Source of the DNA: Myxococcales bacterium
Lineage (GTDB): Bacteria > Myxococcota > Myxococcia > Myxococcales > Myxococcaceae
DNA: 30,405 bases
Direction: 5' to 3'
Assembly: GCA_003153055.1 (NCBI GenBank)
Contig: PMBV01000027.1
Span: 1 to 30,405, forward strand
Shown one piece after another: positions 1 to 8,948 of this stretch. Both the position numbers and the translations under genes were made by a program. Each line of letters starts with the position of its first letter. The stretch's first letter is position 1. The notes under the pieces were generated by a model that had not been told where the DNA came from, ran no database searches, and was given only the letters and a program-made list of their open reading frames with translations.

Positions 1-642
1 CGGCGGCGTGATGCGCGAGGCGTCCGCCACCGCGGTGGTGTCGGGGGCGGTGCCCTCGCCCTGGCGAGTGGGCAGCGGGGCCCCCTCGATGAAGCGCGGG
101 CCGACGGTCATCGGGAAGTCGAGCTGGTACCCGCCGGCCTCGTACTTGAGCCGCTCGACGTAGTGGATCTTCACGCGGATCTCCTCGCCCGGGAGGATGT
201 TGGCGACCGACTGGGTGAAGATGTTCGGGCGCTCTTGATCGAGCAGCGCGGCCGCCTTGCCCTCGGCCTTGGCCTTCTCGTAGGTGTGGCGCGCGTCGTC
301 CCGGGTCTTGATGACGCCGTGGATGACCCGCTCGCCCAGGACGATCTCCATCGCGTCGACCGCGGCCTGCTCCGGGAGCGGGAAGACGTAGATCGCCTCG
401 AGCGGCGAGGTGTACGGGTTCTCGAAGACCTGCGTCACCGTGGCGCTGGCGAGGAAGCCGGACACCTCGATGCGGACGTCGGTGTGCTTCAGGCTGAACC
501 GCAGCGGGCCGTCCTGCTTGGCCTGGGCGTCGCGGAGCACCGCGTGGAGCTCCCCCTGCCCGACGGCCCCAGGGCTCAGGGGGCTCGTGGACTGTGCGAC
601 AGCGACCGAAGACACCACCAGCGCAGCGAGCACGACTCGCAT
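1..642 (-). CDS. VIT-domain secreted protein, N-terminal part (cut by window edge)
   Basis: The 214 visible codons begin at ATG 642 behind an AAGGAGAG ribosome site and run off the left edge in frame. The first 17 residues (MRVVLAALVVSSVAVAQ) are a signal peptide, so the product is exported. Residues about 45-170 match the VIT (vault / inter-alpha-trypsin) domain: a strand-rich start, then NPYTSPLEAIYVFPLPE, GVIKTRDDARHTYEKAK, the run RPNIFTQSVANILPGEEIRV, and IHYVERLKYE. Proteins of this family usually carry a von Willebrand A domain after the VIT domain and sit in the envelope, probably binding other proteins; the VWA part would lie outside the window. After residue 195 the chain becomes low-complexity (GEGTAPDTTAVAD), as expected for an interdomain linker. 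The domain call is firm; its partner and role are unknown. Confidence 0.88.
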   Translation of the reverse strand, partial: MRVVLAALVVSSVAVAQSTSPLSPGAVGQGELHAVLRDAQAKQDGPLRFSLKHTDVRIEVSGFLASATVTQVFENPYTSPLEAIYVFPLPEQAAVDAMEIVLGERVIHGVIKTRDDARHTYEKAKAEGKAAALLDQERPNIFTQSVANILPGEEIRVKIHYVERLKYEAGGYQLDFPMTVGPRFIEGAPLPTRQGEGTAPDTTAVADASRITPP

Positions 643-759
643 CTCGACTCTCCTTGACTTGGGGACGAGTCGTGCGGTTGCACGGGCCCTGCCAAGCCCG
701 AAGGGCGCGAAATCACCGGGCTGTGTCCCGAGCGCGTGTCGCCGGGACCTCGCCCTCGA

Positions 760-1272
760 TCACTCCCACCGCGGCAGGCTCAACCGCACTCGCAGGCCGG
801 GTTTGATCTTGAGCGCGCCCATCATCGCGGAGAACGGCCTGATGCCGAAGTCAGGCTGGTGAAGGTGCACCTCGGCCACGAGACGGTTTGCTTCGATCCT
901 CGTGTCGACCTCGATGGCTCTCTCTTGGCCATTGAGCGTGAGGCTCCCCGCGACGTGCGCTCCTGACGGCCCGCTCTTCACCGAGCTCGACACGAAGCGA
1001 ATCGGAGCCGGAGAGGGAAGGACCTCGCGTGCCACGTTCGCCTCGATGTCCCCCTTGTCCTTGTCGCTGAGCGCCGAGGTGGGGCGCCCTCCCCTGAGGG
1101 CGTGCAGCACCTTGAGGCTCCGGGGCTCGAAAGTGCCAAGAACCACCCCGCCCTCGACCTTCACGCTGAAGTCCCTGACGTCGAGCTCGAGGTCATGCGC
1201 GAGCCGCGACAGAAGCCCCTCCTTCTCAGTGAAGACGCGGCAAGTGGCCGTGCTGGCGTCGAAGGTGGGCAC
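760..1272 (-). CDS. YceI-family protein
   Basis: This 170-residue protein covers almost exactly one YceI domain, a lipocalin-like beta-barrel that binds isoprenoid-type or other amphipathic ligands in characterised relatives. Diagnostic stretches are EKEGLLSRLAHDLELDVRDF near the start, FVSSSVKSGPSGAHVAGSLTLNG in the middle, and the closing HQPDFGIRPFSAMMGALKIKP. Most YceI proteins have a signal peptide; this one starts directly in the first strand, so it may stay in the cytoplasm. The start is GTG 1272; a GGAGG site overlaps the TAG stop of the upstream 60-codon gene, 11 bases before the GTG, which suggests translational coupling. The ligand cannot be told from sequence. Confidence 0.85.
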   Translation of the reverse strand: MPTFDASTATCRVFTEKEGLLSRLAHDLELDVRDFSVKVEGGVVLGTFEPRSLKVLHALRGGRPTSALSDKDKGDIEANVAREVLPSPAPIRFVSSSVKSGPSGAHVAGSLTLNGQERAIEVDTRIEANRLVAEVHLHQPDFGIRPFSAMMGALKIKPGLRVRLSLPRWE

Positions 1273-1287
1273 GGTGCGATGGGCCTC

Positions 1288-1470
1288 CTACTCGACGGGG
1301 ATCGGCTGCGGCCCCGGGACGATGCCGGCGATGTCCGGGTCCGCCTCCCCCGGCAGACGGGTCGGACGGTCGGCCTTCTCCTTCTTTCGCTGGTCGCGCT
1401 TGGACGCCTTCTCCCGCTTGTGCTGCAGCCGAGCTTGTTCCTTCTGTCGTTTGGTTCCAGTGCCTTGCAT
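1288..1470 (-). CDS. Small highly basic protein (60 aa), unknown function
   Basis: The product is 60 residues. The first 37 are dominated by Lys, Arg, Gln and Glu (KRQKEQARLQHKREKASKRD and on), predicting one long charged helix or coiled coil. The tail is different: PGEADPDIAGIVPGPQPIPV, an acidic, proline-rich end. I recall similar small proteins with a basic helix and a DPDIAGIVPGPQP-type tail in deltaproteobacteria and myxobacteria, with no function assigned. The ATG at 1470 has a GGAGG site six bases upstream, and the stop lies 15 bases before the YceI-family gene, so the two are probably co-transcribed. The charge pattern would suit RNA, ribosome or DNA contact, but that is a guess. Confidence 0.72.
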   Translation of the reverse strand: MQGTGTKRQKEQARLQHKREKASKRDQRKKEKADRPTRLPGEADPDIAGIVPGPQPIPVE

Positions 1471-1563
1471 GTCGCCACCTCCATCGTGGGAAATTAGGAG
1501 AAGGCACTAGCACGTCAAGCCCCAGGGCGGTGGGCTTCTTGCAGGCAGGTGGGTGAGGTCAAT

Positions 1564-2925
1564 TCAGAAGAGGGCCGCGAGGGCCTCGGACAGGGAGTCG
1601 ACGCCGAGCACCTCGAGGCGTCGCTCCTCGAGGCGTCGGGCACTCCCCGAGGGGAGGACGACTCGACGGAAGCCCATCTTGGCGGCCTCGGCGAGCCGGA
1701 CCTCGACCTGGGCCACGGCACGCACCTCGCCGGTCAGGCCCACTTCCCCGAGGATGAGCGTTTGCGGGTCGACCGGGAGGTTCTTGAGGCTCGACACCAG
1801 CGCCGCGCACACCGCGAGATCGCTCGCCGGCTCGGTCAGGGTGAGGCCACCGGCGACGTTGACGAAGATGTCGCAGCCGACGAGCTGCACACCCTCCTTC
1901 TTCTCGAGCACCGCGGCGAGCAGGGCCACCCGGTTGGAGTCGACGCCGATGGCCGTGCGCCGCGCCGTGCCGTACCCGGTGGGCGCGACCAGGGCCTGCA
2001 CCTCGACGAGAATCGGCCTGGTGCCGTTGAGCGTCGAGGTGACGACGCTGCCAGAGGCGTGCTTGGGCCGCTCGGCGAGGAAGAGGGCCGAAGGGTCGGG
2101 TACCTCCACGAGCCCCGCGCCCTTCATTTCGAAGACGCCGATCTCGTTGGTGCTGCCGAAGCGGTTCTTGTGAGCCCTCAAGATGCGAAAGGGGTGGCCT
2201 CGCTCGCCCTCGAAGTACAGCACGGTGTCGACCATGTGCTCGAGGACCCGCGGCCCGGCGATGGAGCCTTCCTTGGTGACGTGGCCGACCATGAAGGTGG
2301 GGACGCCCGTCCTTTTGGCCCAGGCCATGAGCCGGCCAGCGCACTCCCGCACCTGGCTCACGCTGCCCGGCGCGCTCCCCAGCTCGGCGAGGAACATCGT
2401 CTGAATGGAGTCGACCACCAGGGCGCCAGGGGCCAGCTTGTCGGCGGCGGCCAGCACCTTCTCGAGGTCGGTCTCGGCGAAGACGTGGAGCTGCTCGCTC
2501 TGGACACCCAGGCGCTCGGCTCGCATGCGCGTCTGCCGGAGCGATTCTTCGCCCGAGACGTAGAGGGCGGGTCGATCGACCGCCAGCTTGTCGATGGCCT
2601 TGAGCAACAGCGTCGACTTGCCGATGCCTGGGTCGCCACCGATGAGCACCAGGCTGCCCTGCACGACGCCCCCGCCCAGCACGCGATCGAGCTCGGCGAT
2701 GGCGGTGAGGCGACGGGCCTCCTTGGCCGATTCCACGTCTTTGAGCAGCACCGGCTTGGTCTGGGCGCCACCGGTGCCCCAGGCGGGTCGGCTCGAAGAC
2801 GCGCTGGAGAGCTCGGCCTCCTCGACCAAGGAGCCCCAGGTTCCACACTCGGTGCAGCGGCCGAGCCACTTGGGCGATTGGTAACCGCAGGACTGGCAGG
2901 TGAAGTGCGACTTCGGCTTGGCCAT
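1564..2925 (-). CDS. radA: DNA repair protein RadA
   Basis: RadA is a RecA-like, DnaB-type helicase that extends branches during homologous recombination and repair. This 453-residue copy is full length (E. coli RadA is about 460). It has the N-terminal C4 zinc finger (C10, C13, C24, C27, CQSCGYQSPKWLGRCTECG), Walker A GGDPGIGKST at 96-105, Walker B LVVDSIQT at 169-176, the RadA-specific KNRFG at 253-257, and the C-terminal Lon-protease-like domain from about 290 (GYGTARRTAIGVDSNRVALL, then LILGEVGLTGEVR). ATG 2925 is chosen because the zinc finger follows at once, as in other RadA proteins; no clear ribosome site precedes it. It lies 89 bases after the hybrid kinase gene on the same strand. 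An upstream in-frame extension exists but has no domain. Confidence 0.97.
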   Translation of the reverse strand: MAKPKSHFTCQSCGYQSPKWLGRCTECGTWGSLVEEAELSSASSSRPAWGTGGAQTKPVLLKDVESAKEARRLTAIAELDRVLGGGVVQGSLVLIGGDPGIGKSTLLLKAIDKLAVDRPALYVSGEESLRQTRMRAERLGVQSEQLHVFAETDLEKVLAAADKLAPGALVVDSIQTMFLAELGSAPGSVSQVRECAGRLMAWAKRTGVPTFMVGHVTKEGSIAGPRVLEHMVDTVLYFEGERGHPFRILRAHKNRFGSTNEIGVFEMKGAGLVEVPDPSALFLAERPKHASGSVVTSTLNGTRPILVEVQALVAPTGYGTARRTAIGVDSNRVALLAAVLEKKEGVQLVGCDIFVNVAGGLTLTEPASDLAVCAALVSSLKNLPVDPQTLILGEVGLTGEVRAVAQVEVRLAEAAKMGFRRVVLPSGSARRLEERRLEVLGVDSLSEALAALF

Positions 2926-3014
2926 GGCGCACGTATATCGGGTGGGGCTGACAGAGCCGAAGGCATCGCGGGGGACTTCGTCGGATGTGCTCCGGAAGGG
3001 CAGAAGCTCGAAGC

Positions 3015-6000
3015 TCAGGCCGGGGGAGTGGCTGGGAGCGAGAAGGAGAACGTCGCTCCGGCGCCCGGTGCACCCTCGCCCCAGGTGCTCCCCCCGTGCC
3101 GCGTGATGACGCGCCGGACGGTCGCCAGACCGACCCCGGTACCGGGAAAGGCATCGGCGCTGTGCAAACGCTCGAAGACGCCGAACAACTTGTTCGCGTA
3201 CGCCATGTCGAAGCCGACGCCGTTGTCGCGGACGAACACGACCGTCGTGCCGTCTTCCTCGACGCGATGACCGACCTCGACCACCGCGTGGGCGACCGAG
3301 CCGGTGAACTTGAGGGCGTTCGACAGCAGGTTGACGAGAACGACACGGAGCATGGCGCGGTCGCCCGTCACGACGGGGAGCGGGCCCACTCGCCACTCGA
3401 CGTCGCGGCTGGCCTCCAGCGTGAGCTCGCGGATGACATCGCTCGCGACCGCTCCGAGGTCGACCTGCTGGCGGGAGAGGTCGACGCGCCCCATCCGCGA
3501 GAAGCCGAGGAGGTCGAGCACCAAGCGGTCCATGCGGGCCGCGGCCTCGGAGATGATCGACAGGGAGTGTCGCGCCTGCTCATTCAAGAGCGCCCCCGCC
3601 TCGCTCTCGAGCCGACGGCTGAACCCTGTGATGTGCCGCAGCGGTGCCCGCAGATCGTGAGACACCGAGTACGTGAACGCCTCCAGCTCTCGGTTCGCCG
3701 CTACGAGCTCGGCGGTGCGATCCGCCACGCGACGCTCGAGTCTCTGATTCAGCTCGCGGACCTCCTCCTCAGCGCGGCGGCGCTCGGCCTCCGCTTGCTT
3801 GCGCTCCTCGATCTCGACGCGCAAGCTCTCGTTGGCCTTGGTCTGCAGCGCCGTCGCCTGCTGCGCCTCGCTGAACAGGCGCGCGTTCTCCAGTGCGATG
3901 GCGGCGCGGGCGGCCAGCTCGCGGGCCAACACCAACTCGTCCGCTCCGTACCGCCCCGGCGTGCGCGACACGAGCGTGAACGCTGCCAGCGCTCGCCCCC
4001 GGGCGATCAGCGGCACCGCCAGTATCGACCGGCAGCCGAGGTCGCCGACCATCCGGGCGTGCTCATCGTCGACGCAGTAGCTGCGCAGCTCGGTCGCGCT
4101 CAACTCGGGGCGGAGCAGCGGCTCGCCAGACCGCAGGGCCCGCGTGGAGGGCTGCGGCGAGGTCCACCGCGTGGGGTAGAGCCGGAGAACCTCCTCGACG
4201 AGCGACGCCTTCGATGGGTCGGCGTGCGCCCCCGCCACCCTCCTGATGCTGTCGCCCGGTTCGACCATGTCGACGACGCACCAGTCGGCGAGAGACTTCA
4301 CCGTCAGCCTCGCGAGCTCTCTCAGGGTCGCCTCGGAGGCGAGCGATCCAGCGAGCAAGGCTCCCGCCTCGGAGAGAAACTCAGCGCTCTCGCGGGCCTT
4401 CCGCTCGCGGGTGAGGTGAAGGGCGTTCTCCACCGAGATCGCGACCTGCGAGGCGAGGAGTGACAACGTCGTGAGGCGACCGGTCGTGAACGCGCCGGCC
4501 ACCAGGTCGTTCTCGAGGTAGACGACGCCGATGAGAGCGTCGCCCCGCATGATGGGCAAGCAGAGGAGGGACTGAGGACTGTGCAGCGCGAGGTAGGAGT
4601 CTCCTTCGCTCGACGCCCCCTTCAGCCCCGCCCCCTCGAGGATGAGCGGCTCGCGCGTCGCCTTGACGCGCTCGACGAGCGAGCTTGGCACCAGCTCCGA
4701 AGCGCCCATCGGGATCGACGGGACGAGGCGGGTCCTCACCCCGGTCTCCTCGAGGATGGCCTCGGCCTCGATCGTCAGGGCGCCGTCGCGCAGCAGCATC
4801 AAGCACCCTCGCCGCGCGCCACCCTGCTGCAGCATGATTTCTATCAGCGTCGCCACCAGCTTCGTGATCTCAATCTCGCGAGAGATGGTCTGCGAGGCCT
4901 TGATGACCGAGAGGAGATCGAGCTCGGCATGGCCGGCGGTGAACGTCCCCACCCCGATGACCGGTGGGCGCTCGACGAGTCGCGGGCTCTGCTCCTCGAG
5001 CTGCCTCACCTTCGCCGCGGCGCCCCAGCGGAGGTACCACGCTCGGGCTTGGGAGAGGTAGGCATCGGCGATGAGGTCCAGGCCTCGTGCCCTGTAGAAG
5101 CGGGCGGCGAGCTCGAAGGCGATGGCCTGGTGGTGGACGAAGCCGTTCTCGCGGGCGCAGCGGATGGCTTCTTCATAGAGCCGCTCGGCCTCGAGGTCTC
5201 GGCCTTCGAGTCGCGCCACCTCGGCAGACAAGAGCGCGTAGCGGTCCGCGAAGTTGGCTGGGCAGTGCTCCGCCCAGCTTCGATGGAGCCGGAGCTCCTC
5301 GACGAGCCCCTGGCGCAGCTCCTCCCGGCGGGCCCCGCTCGTCGCTGGCTGCAGGGCGGCCAGGGTCAGCGCCCGAAAGAAGTGGTGGGTCGCTACCAGC
5401 ATGAGGGCGACCACGCCCGTGAGCGCCTCCGCGGCTCGGTCGGCCGCCTCGAGCGCGACGTCATAGCGACCGAAGAGATACGAAACGATCTGCTTGAGGA
5501 CGCACAGCCGCCAGGTCGCGAAGCCCGCCACGCCCGTCGCCTCTGCGAAGGACCCGTCGTCGAGGTTTCCGGGCTCCCGCGTCCAGCCCTTGAGGCAGGC
5601 GGCGAACTGCCGTTGGACCCGCAGCGTATCTCGCACGGCGTCGCTGCGGGTGCGCGCCGCGAACTCCGCGGCTCCTTCTGCCGCGCGGACAATCTCGTCG
5701 AGCGAGTCTCCCTTCTCGATGGCCGTCTCCACGGCGGCGAACCGCGCGTACCCGGCGTAGAGGAGGTTGCCACCCTCGAGGCAGGCGGCGTCGCTGTCGC
5801 GGAGGCACGGGAGGCTGGTCGAGAGGTGGTTTCGCCAGTGGTTGACGAAGAAGCCGTGGCGGAAGAGCACGATGCCGCGCGCCGCGGGGCTCTCGACGCG
5901 GGGGAGCAGCTCCAGCGCCAGCCCTGAGAAGTCGAACGCAGTTTGGAAATCGCCGGCCCCCGCCCGAACCAGGGCGAAGCTGTTGTAGAGGCTGCTCGAA

Positions 6001-8795
6001 TCGACGGTGTGGCCTTCCCGCAGACACCAGTCGACCCCCATGGCAGCGAGCAGCGGGAAGTGCCCCTGCTGCGCCATGTAGGCGGGAGACAGCGAATCGG
6101 CGATCACCCCCACGATCGCCTGGACGGCTGGAGACGTCGCGTTCGGTGCACGCGCCAGGTCCGCGAAAGCGCGGTGGCGCAGCGAGGCCGTCACCTTTTG
6201 TTCCTCCGCCGCGGTCGCGGACTGGAGCTGCTCCGCCGTCTCGGGGATGCGGATGCCGAAGAGGGCGAGGGCCTCGGCCGTGACGGCCATGGCGTCCGTG
6301 TTTCGGCCGGCCAGCTCGTACATGCGGATCCGCAGCCGTTGAACCTTGATGCGGTCCTGGTCTGAGCGGGCGTGCTCGACGACCAGGCGGGAAAGCGCCT
6401 CGCCCGCGGCGAAGTCTCCGCTGAGGAACTTGCACTCGGAGCGCTCGAGGGAGAGGTCGAACGCCTCGCCGGAGTCGTGGGCCCAGGCGTCCGGTGGAAG
6501 CAGCTCCGCCGCGTGGTCGAGGTAGGTACACGCGGAGACGTAGGCGACGGCGTCCTTGGCCCGGCGGGCCGCGACGGTATTCCACCGGCGCACGGTCTGC
6601 CGCTCGGAGGGGTCGGTGATCAATGCCAGGCCGCGATCGAGCTGATTGACGGCCTCGAAGACGCGCTCACTGACCTCGCGCTCGGGGAGGTGAGCGAGCA
6701 GCATTCGCCCGAGGCGGAGGTGCAGCTCGGGTCGGGCTTCCTCGGGGACAAGTGATGAGGCCGCCTCCCGAAACCGATCGTGGGCGAAGCGGTAGGTGTC
6801 GGCCACCGCGACGACGAAGCCCTCCTGGAGCGCGCTCCCCAGGTCCGCCCGGGTGAGCGCGGGGGAACGGTCGAGCGCCCAGGACAGCACCGGCAGCTCG
6901 ATCGTTGGTCCGAGGAACGCGAGCTGCTTCAGGGCCTCCTGCGCCACGTGAGGCAGTCGCCTGAGCCGCGCGACCATGAGCTCGGCGACGTTCTCGGTGA
7001 AGGCCCGCTGCCGGAGCTCGGCGAGGTTCCAGCGCCAGGCCCCGGCCTCCTCGTCCACGCGCAGCTGGCCGTCGTCGTAGAGCTGCGAGAGGAACTGGGT
7101 CGCGAAGAAGGGGTTGGCCGCCGTCTTGTCGCCCACGACCTCGGCCAGGGGCGCCGCGTCGACCGGCGAGCAGCGAAGGGCGTCGGCCACGAACGCGGTG
7201 AGCGCTCCCCGGGAGAGCGGCCCGAGCACCATCGAGTGGATCCGAGCACCGGCCTTCCGCGCGGCCTCCAGCGCCACGATGAGGGGATGGGTGCGGGAGA
7301 CCTCGTTCTCGCGGTACGCCCCGACGAGGAGGACTGAGCGAACGTCGGGCTGGGTCGCGAGGTCTTGAAGCACCTCCAAGCTCGCCGAGTCCATCCACTG
7401 CATGTCGTCGAGGAAGAGGGCGAGCGGCTGGCCCTCTCGTGCGAACGCGGCCACGAAGCGGCGAAAGACCATCTGGAAGCGGCTCTTCGCCTCTCCCGGT
7501 GCGAGATCAGGGAGTCGTCGCTGCGCACCCACGAGCACCTCGACCTGAGGAATGGCGTCGAGCACGAGCTGGCCGTGGGGTCCGAGCGCCTCCTGGAGCC
7601 TGTTCCGCCAGAGGGTGACCTGCTCTTCGCCCCCGGCCATGAGCCGGAGCACGAGCTCGCCGAACGCTTGCGCCAAGGTGGAGTACGGAACCTCGACTTG
7701 ACGCGGGTCCGATGTGCCCGAAGCGAAGTGACAACCCCGCGTGGGTTCGTCGAGACAGTGTACCAGCGATGACTTGCCGATCCCCGAGTAGCCCGAGACC
7801 ACGACGAGCTCGGAGTCGCCGCTGGCCCTGACTCGATCGAGCGCATCGCTGAGCTCGGCGCGCTCGGCGTCGCGGCCATGGAGCTTCCGGGGGAATTGGA
7901 GGCGGTCGGGAAGGTCTCGCGACGCCAGAGGGAAAGGGTCGACGCGCCCGCTCTGGCGCCACCGATCTCGGCAGCGCGCGAGATCGCGCTGGAGCCCGCG
8001 AGCGGTCTGGTACCGGTCGTCAGGCACCTTCGCGAGGAGGCGCATGACGATCTGCGAGACGACCTCGGGCACGTCGGCGTTGGCCTGCGAGGGAGGGATC
8101 GGCAGGCGCGCGACTTGGAAGTGAATCCACTCCAAGGGATCCCTCGCGTCGAAGAGCAGGCGGCCGGTGAGCAGCTGGTAGAACGTCGCACCGAGTGAGT
8201 AGAGGTCGCTCCGGCTGTCGAGGGGGTAGTTCGTTCGTCCGGTCTGCTCGGGCGACATGAACGGGAGCGAGCCCTCGATGAGGTGAGGGGGAGAAGCGGG
8301 CAGCTGCTCTCGCGGCACCCGCGTCGCGAGGCCCAAGCCCGCGAGCTTCACCTCGAGCGTGCCCGGATGCGCGAAGACGTTGCGGGGTTCAACATGCTTG
8401 TGGACGACGCCCTGATGGTGGAGAGCGCCGAGCGCGGCCGCCATCCGTTCCGCGAGGTCGAGGAACCGGCCGGTTGGCAGGGGCGTCTCGACCGCCCGGG
8501 GAAGCGGGACGCCGCCCCAATCCTCCAGTACGAGGGCGGGCATCCCCTCGTGAGTCGTGAGCTCGATGCAGGTGACGACCGACGGCAGGTCGAGGGAACT
8601 CGCGATCTCCTCCTCGTGGCGGAGTCGGGCGAGATCCGCCTGCCCGCTGCGCTGGGGGTCGAGCACCTTCAAAAGAACTGGGCGACCCGAATCCTCGTCA
8701 CGAGCGCGGTAGAGGGCGATCGGGCCATCCGACTGCAGGCTCTCGACACACTCGTACCGGTGCGCGGTGGAGCCTGCCGGGCTGGATGGCAACAT
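3015..8795 (-). CDS. Giant hybrid: Ser/Thr kinase-like + AAA ATPase + two GAF domains + histidine kinase
   Basis: This 1926-residue soluble signalling protein has, in order: a protein-kinase-like domain (about 10-275); a P-loop ATPase (Walker A GYSGIGKS 335-342, Walker B LFLDDMQWMD about 460-469); a long helical, TPR-like region (about 660-1290); GAF 1 (1294-1460); GAF 2 (about 1488-1640); a coiled coil (1642-1700); HisKA with phospho-acceptor H1713 (FTYSVSHDLRAPLRH); and HATPase_c with NLLSNALKF, DNGVGF and GTGVGLAT. It ends without a receiver domain. The layout matches the trifunctional kinase/ATPase/sensor family of myxobacteria and cyanobacteria. The kinase-like domain keeps Lys43, Asn139 and the SPEQ and SDLYSLG segments, but HRD reads HKH (132-134), the usual catalytic-loop Lys is Glu136 and DFG reads GLG (153-155), so it is probably a pseudokinase. 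No membrane segment is seen, so it should sense an internal signal. Its response regulator is not identifiable here. Confidence 0.93.
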   Translation of the reverse strand: MLPSSPAGSTAHRYECVESLQSDGPIALYRARDEDSGRPVLLKVLDPQRSGQADLARLRHEEEIASSLDLPSVVTCIELTTHEGMPALVLEDWGGVPLPRAVETPLPTGRFLDLAERMAAALGALHHQGVVHKHVEPRNVFAHPGTLEVKLAGLGLATRVPREQLPASPPHLIEGSLPFMSPEQTGRTNYPLDSRSDLYSLGATFYQLLTGRLLFDARDPLEWIHFQVARLPIPPSQANADVPEVVSQIVMRLLAKVPDDRYQTARGLQRDLARCRDRWRQSGRVDPFPLASRDLPDRLQFPRKLHGRDAERAELSDALDRVRASGDSELVVVSGYSGIGKSSLVHCLDEPTRGCHFASGTSDPRQVEVPYSTLAQAFGELVLRLMAGGEEQVTLWRNRLQEALGPHGQLVLDAIPQVEVLVGAQRRLPDLAPGEAKSRFQMVFRRFVAAFAREGQPLALFLDDMQWMDSASLEVLQDLATQPDVRSVLLVGAYRENEVSRTHPLIVALEAARKAGARIHSMVLGPLSRGALTAFVADALRCSPVDAAPLAEVVGDKTAANPFFATQFLSQLYDDGQLRVDEEAGAWRWNLAELRQRAFTENVAELMVARLRRLPHVAQEALKQLAFLGPTIELPVLSWALDRSPALTRADLGSALQEGFVVAVADTYRFAHDRFREAASSLVPEEARPELHLRLGRMLLAHLPEREVSERVFEAVNQLDRGLALITDPSERQTVRRWNTVAARRAKDAVAYVSACTYLDHAAELLPPDAWAHDSGEAFDLSLERSECKFLSGDFAAGEALSRLVVEHARSDQDRIKVQRLRIRMYELAGRNTDAMAVTAEALALFGIRIPETAEQLQSATAAEEQKVTASLRHRAFADLARAPNATSPAVQAIVGVIADSLSPAYMAQQGHFPLLAAMGVDWCLREGHTVDSSSLYNSFALVRAGAGDFQTAFDFSGLALELLPRVESPAARGIVLFRHGFFVNHWRNHLSTSLPCLRDSDAACLEGGNLLYAGYARFAAVETAIEKGDSLDEIVRAAEGAAEFAARTRSDAVRDTLRVQRQFAACLKGWTREPGNLDDGSFAEATGVAGFATWRLCVLKQIVSYLFGRYDVALEAADRAAEALTGVVALMLVATHHFFRALTLAALQPATSGARREELRQGLVEELRLHRSWAEHCPANFADRYALLSAEVARLEGRDLEAERLYEEAIRCARENGFVHHQAIAFELAARFYRARGLDLIADAYLSQARAWYLRWGAAAKVRQLEEQSPRLVERPPVIGVGTFTAGHAELDLLSVIKASQTISREIEITKLVATLIEIMLQQGGARRGCLMLLRDGALTIEAEAILEETGVRTRLVPSIPMGASELVPSSLVERVKATREPLILEGAGLKGASSEGDSYLALHSPQSLLCLPIMRGDALIGVVYLENDLVAGAFTTGRLTTLSLLASQVAISVENALHLTRERKARESAEFLSEAGALLAGSLASEATLRELARLTVKSLADWCVVDMVEPGDSIRRVAGAHADPSKASLVEEVLRLYPTRWTSPQPSTRALRSGEPLLRPELSATELRSYCVDDEHARMVGDLGCRSILAVPLIARGRALAAFTLVSRTPGRYGADELVLARELAARAAIALENARLFSEAQQATALQTKANESLRVEIEERKQAEAERRRAEEEVRELNQRLERRVADRTAELVAANRELEAFTYSVSHDLRAPLRHITGFSRRLESEAGALLNEQARHSLSIISEAAARMDRLVLDLLGFSRMGRVDLSRQQVDLGAVASDVIRELTLEASRDVEWRVGPLPVVTGDRAMLRVVLVNLLSNALKFTGSVAHAVVEVGHRVEEDGTTVVFVRDNGVGFDMAYANKLFGVFERLHSADAFPGTGVGLATVRRVITRHGGSTWGEGAPGAGATFSFSLPATPPA

Positions 8796-8948
8796 GTGGC
8801 CCCCCAGGAGTGAGCTGCTTCAATGGGAGCATATGCGTTGAGCCCACTGATGACGACGGAAAGCTCCCGGCCGGGGACATTGGGGCCGGGGCCATCGCCG
8901 AGCTCTGAGTGCGAGGGTGGTTCCTCAGCGCTCGGGAGCGTCCACGGG

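Noticed and set aside
1549..3270. A 573-codon plus-strand open frame opposite radA, and similar long frames at 2985-4463 and 4581-5927 opposite the hybrid kinase
   Set aside because: They are shadows of GC-rich genes: the minus-strand frames carry complete RadA and kinase motifs, while these give Arg/Gly/Glu-rich translations with no domain.
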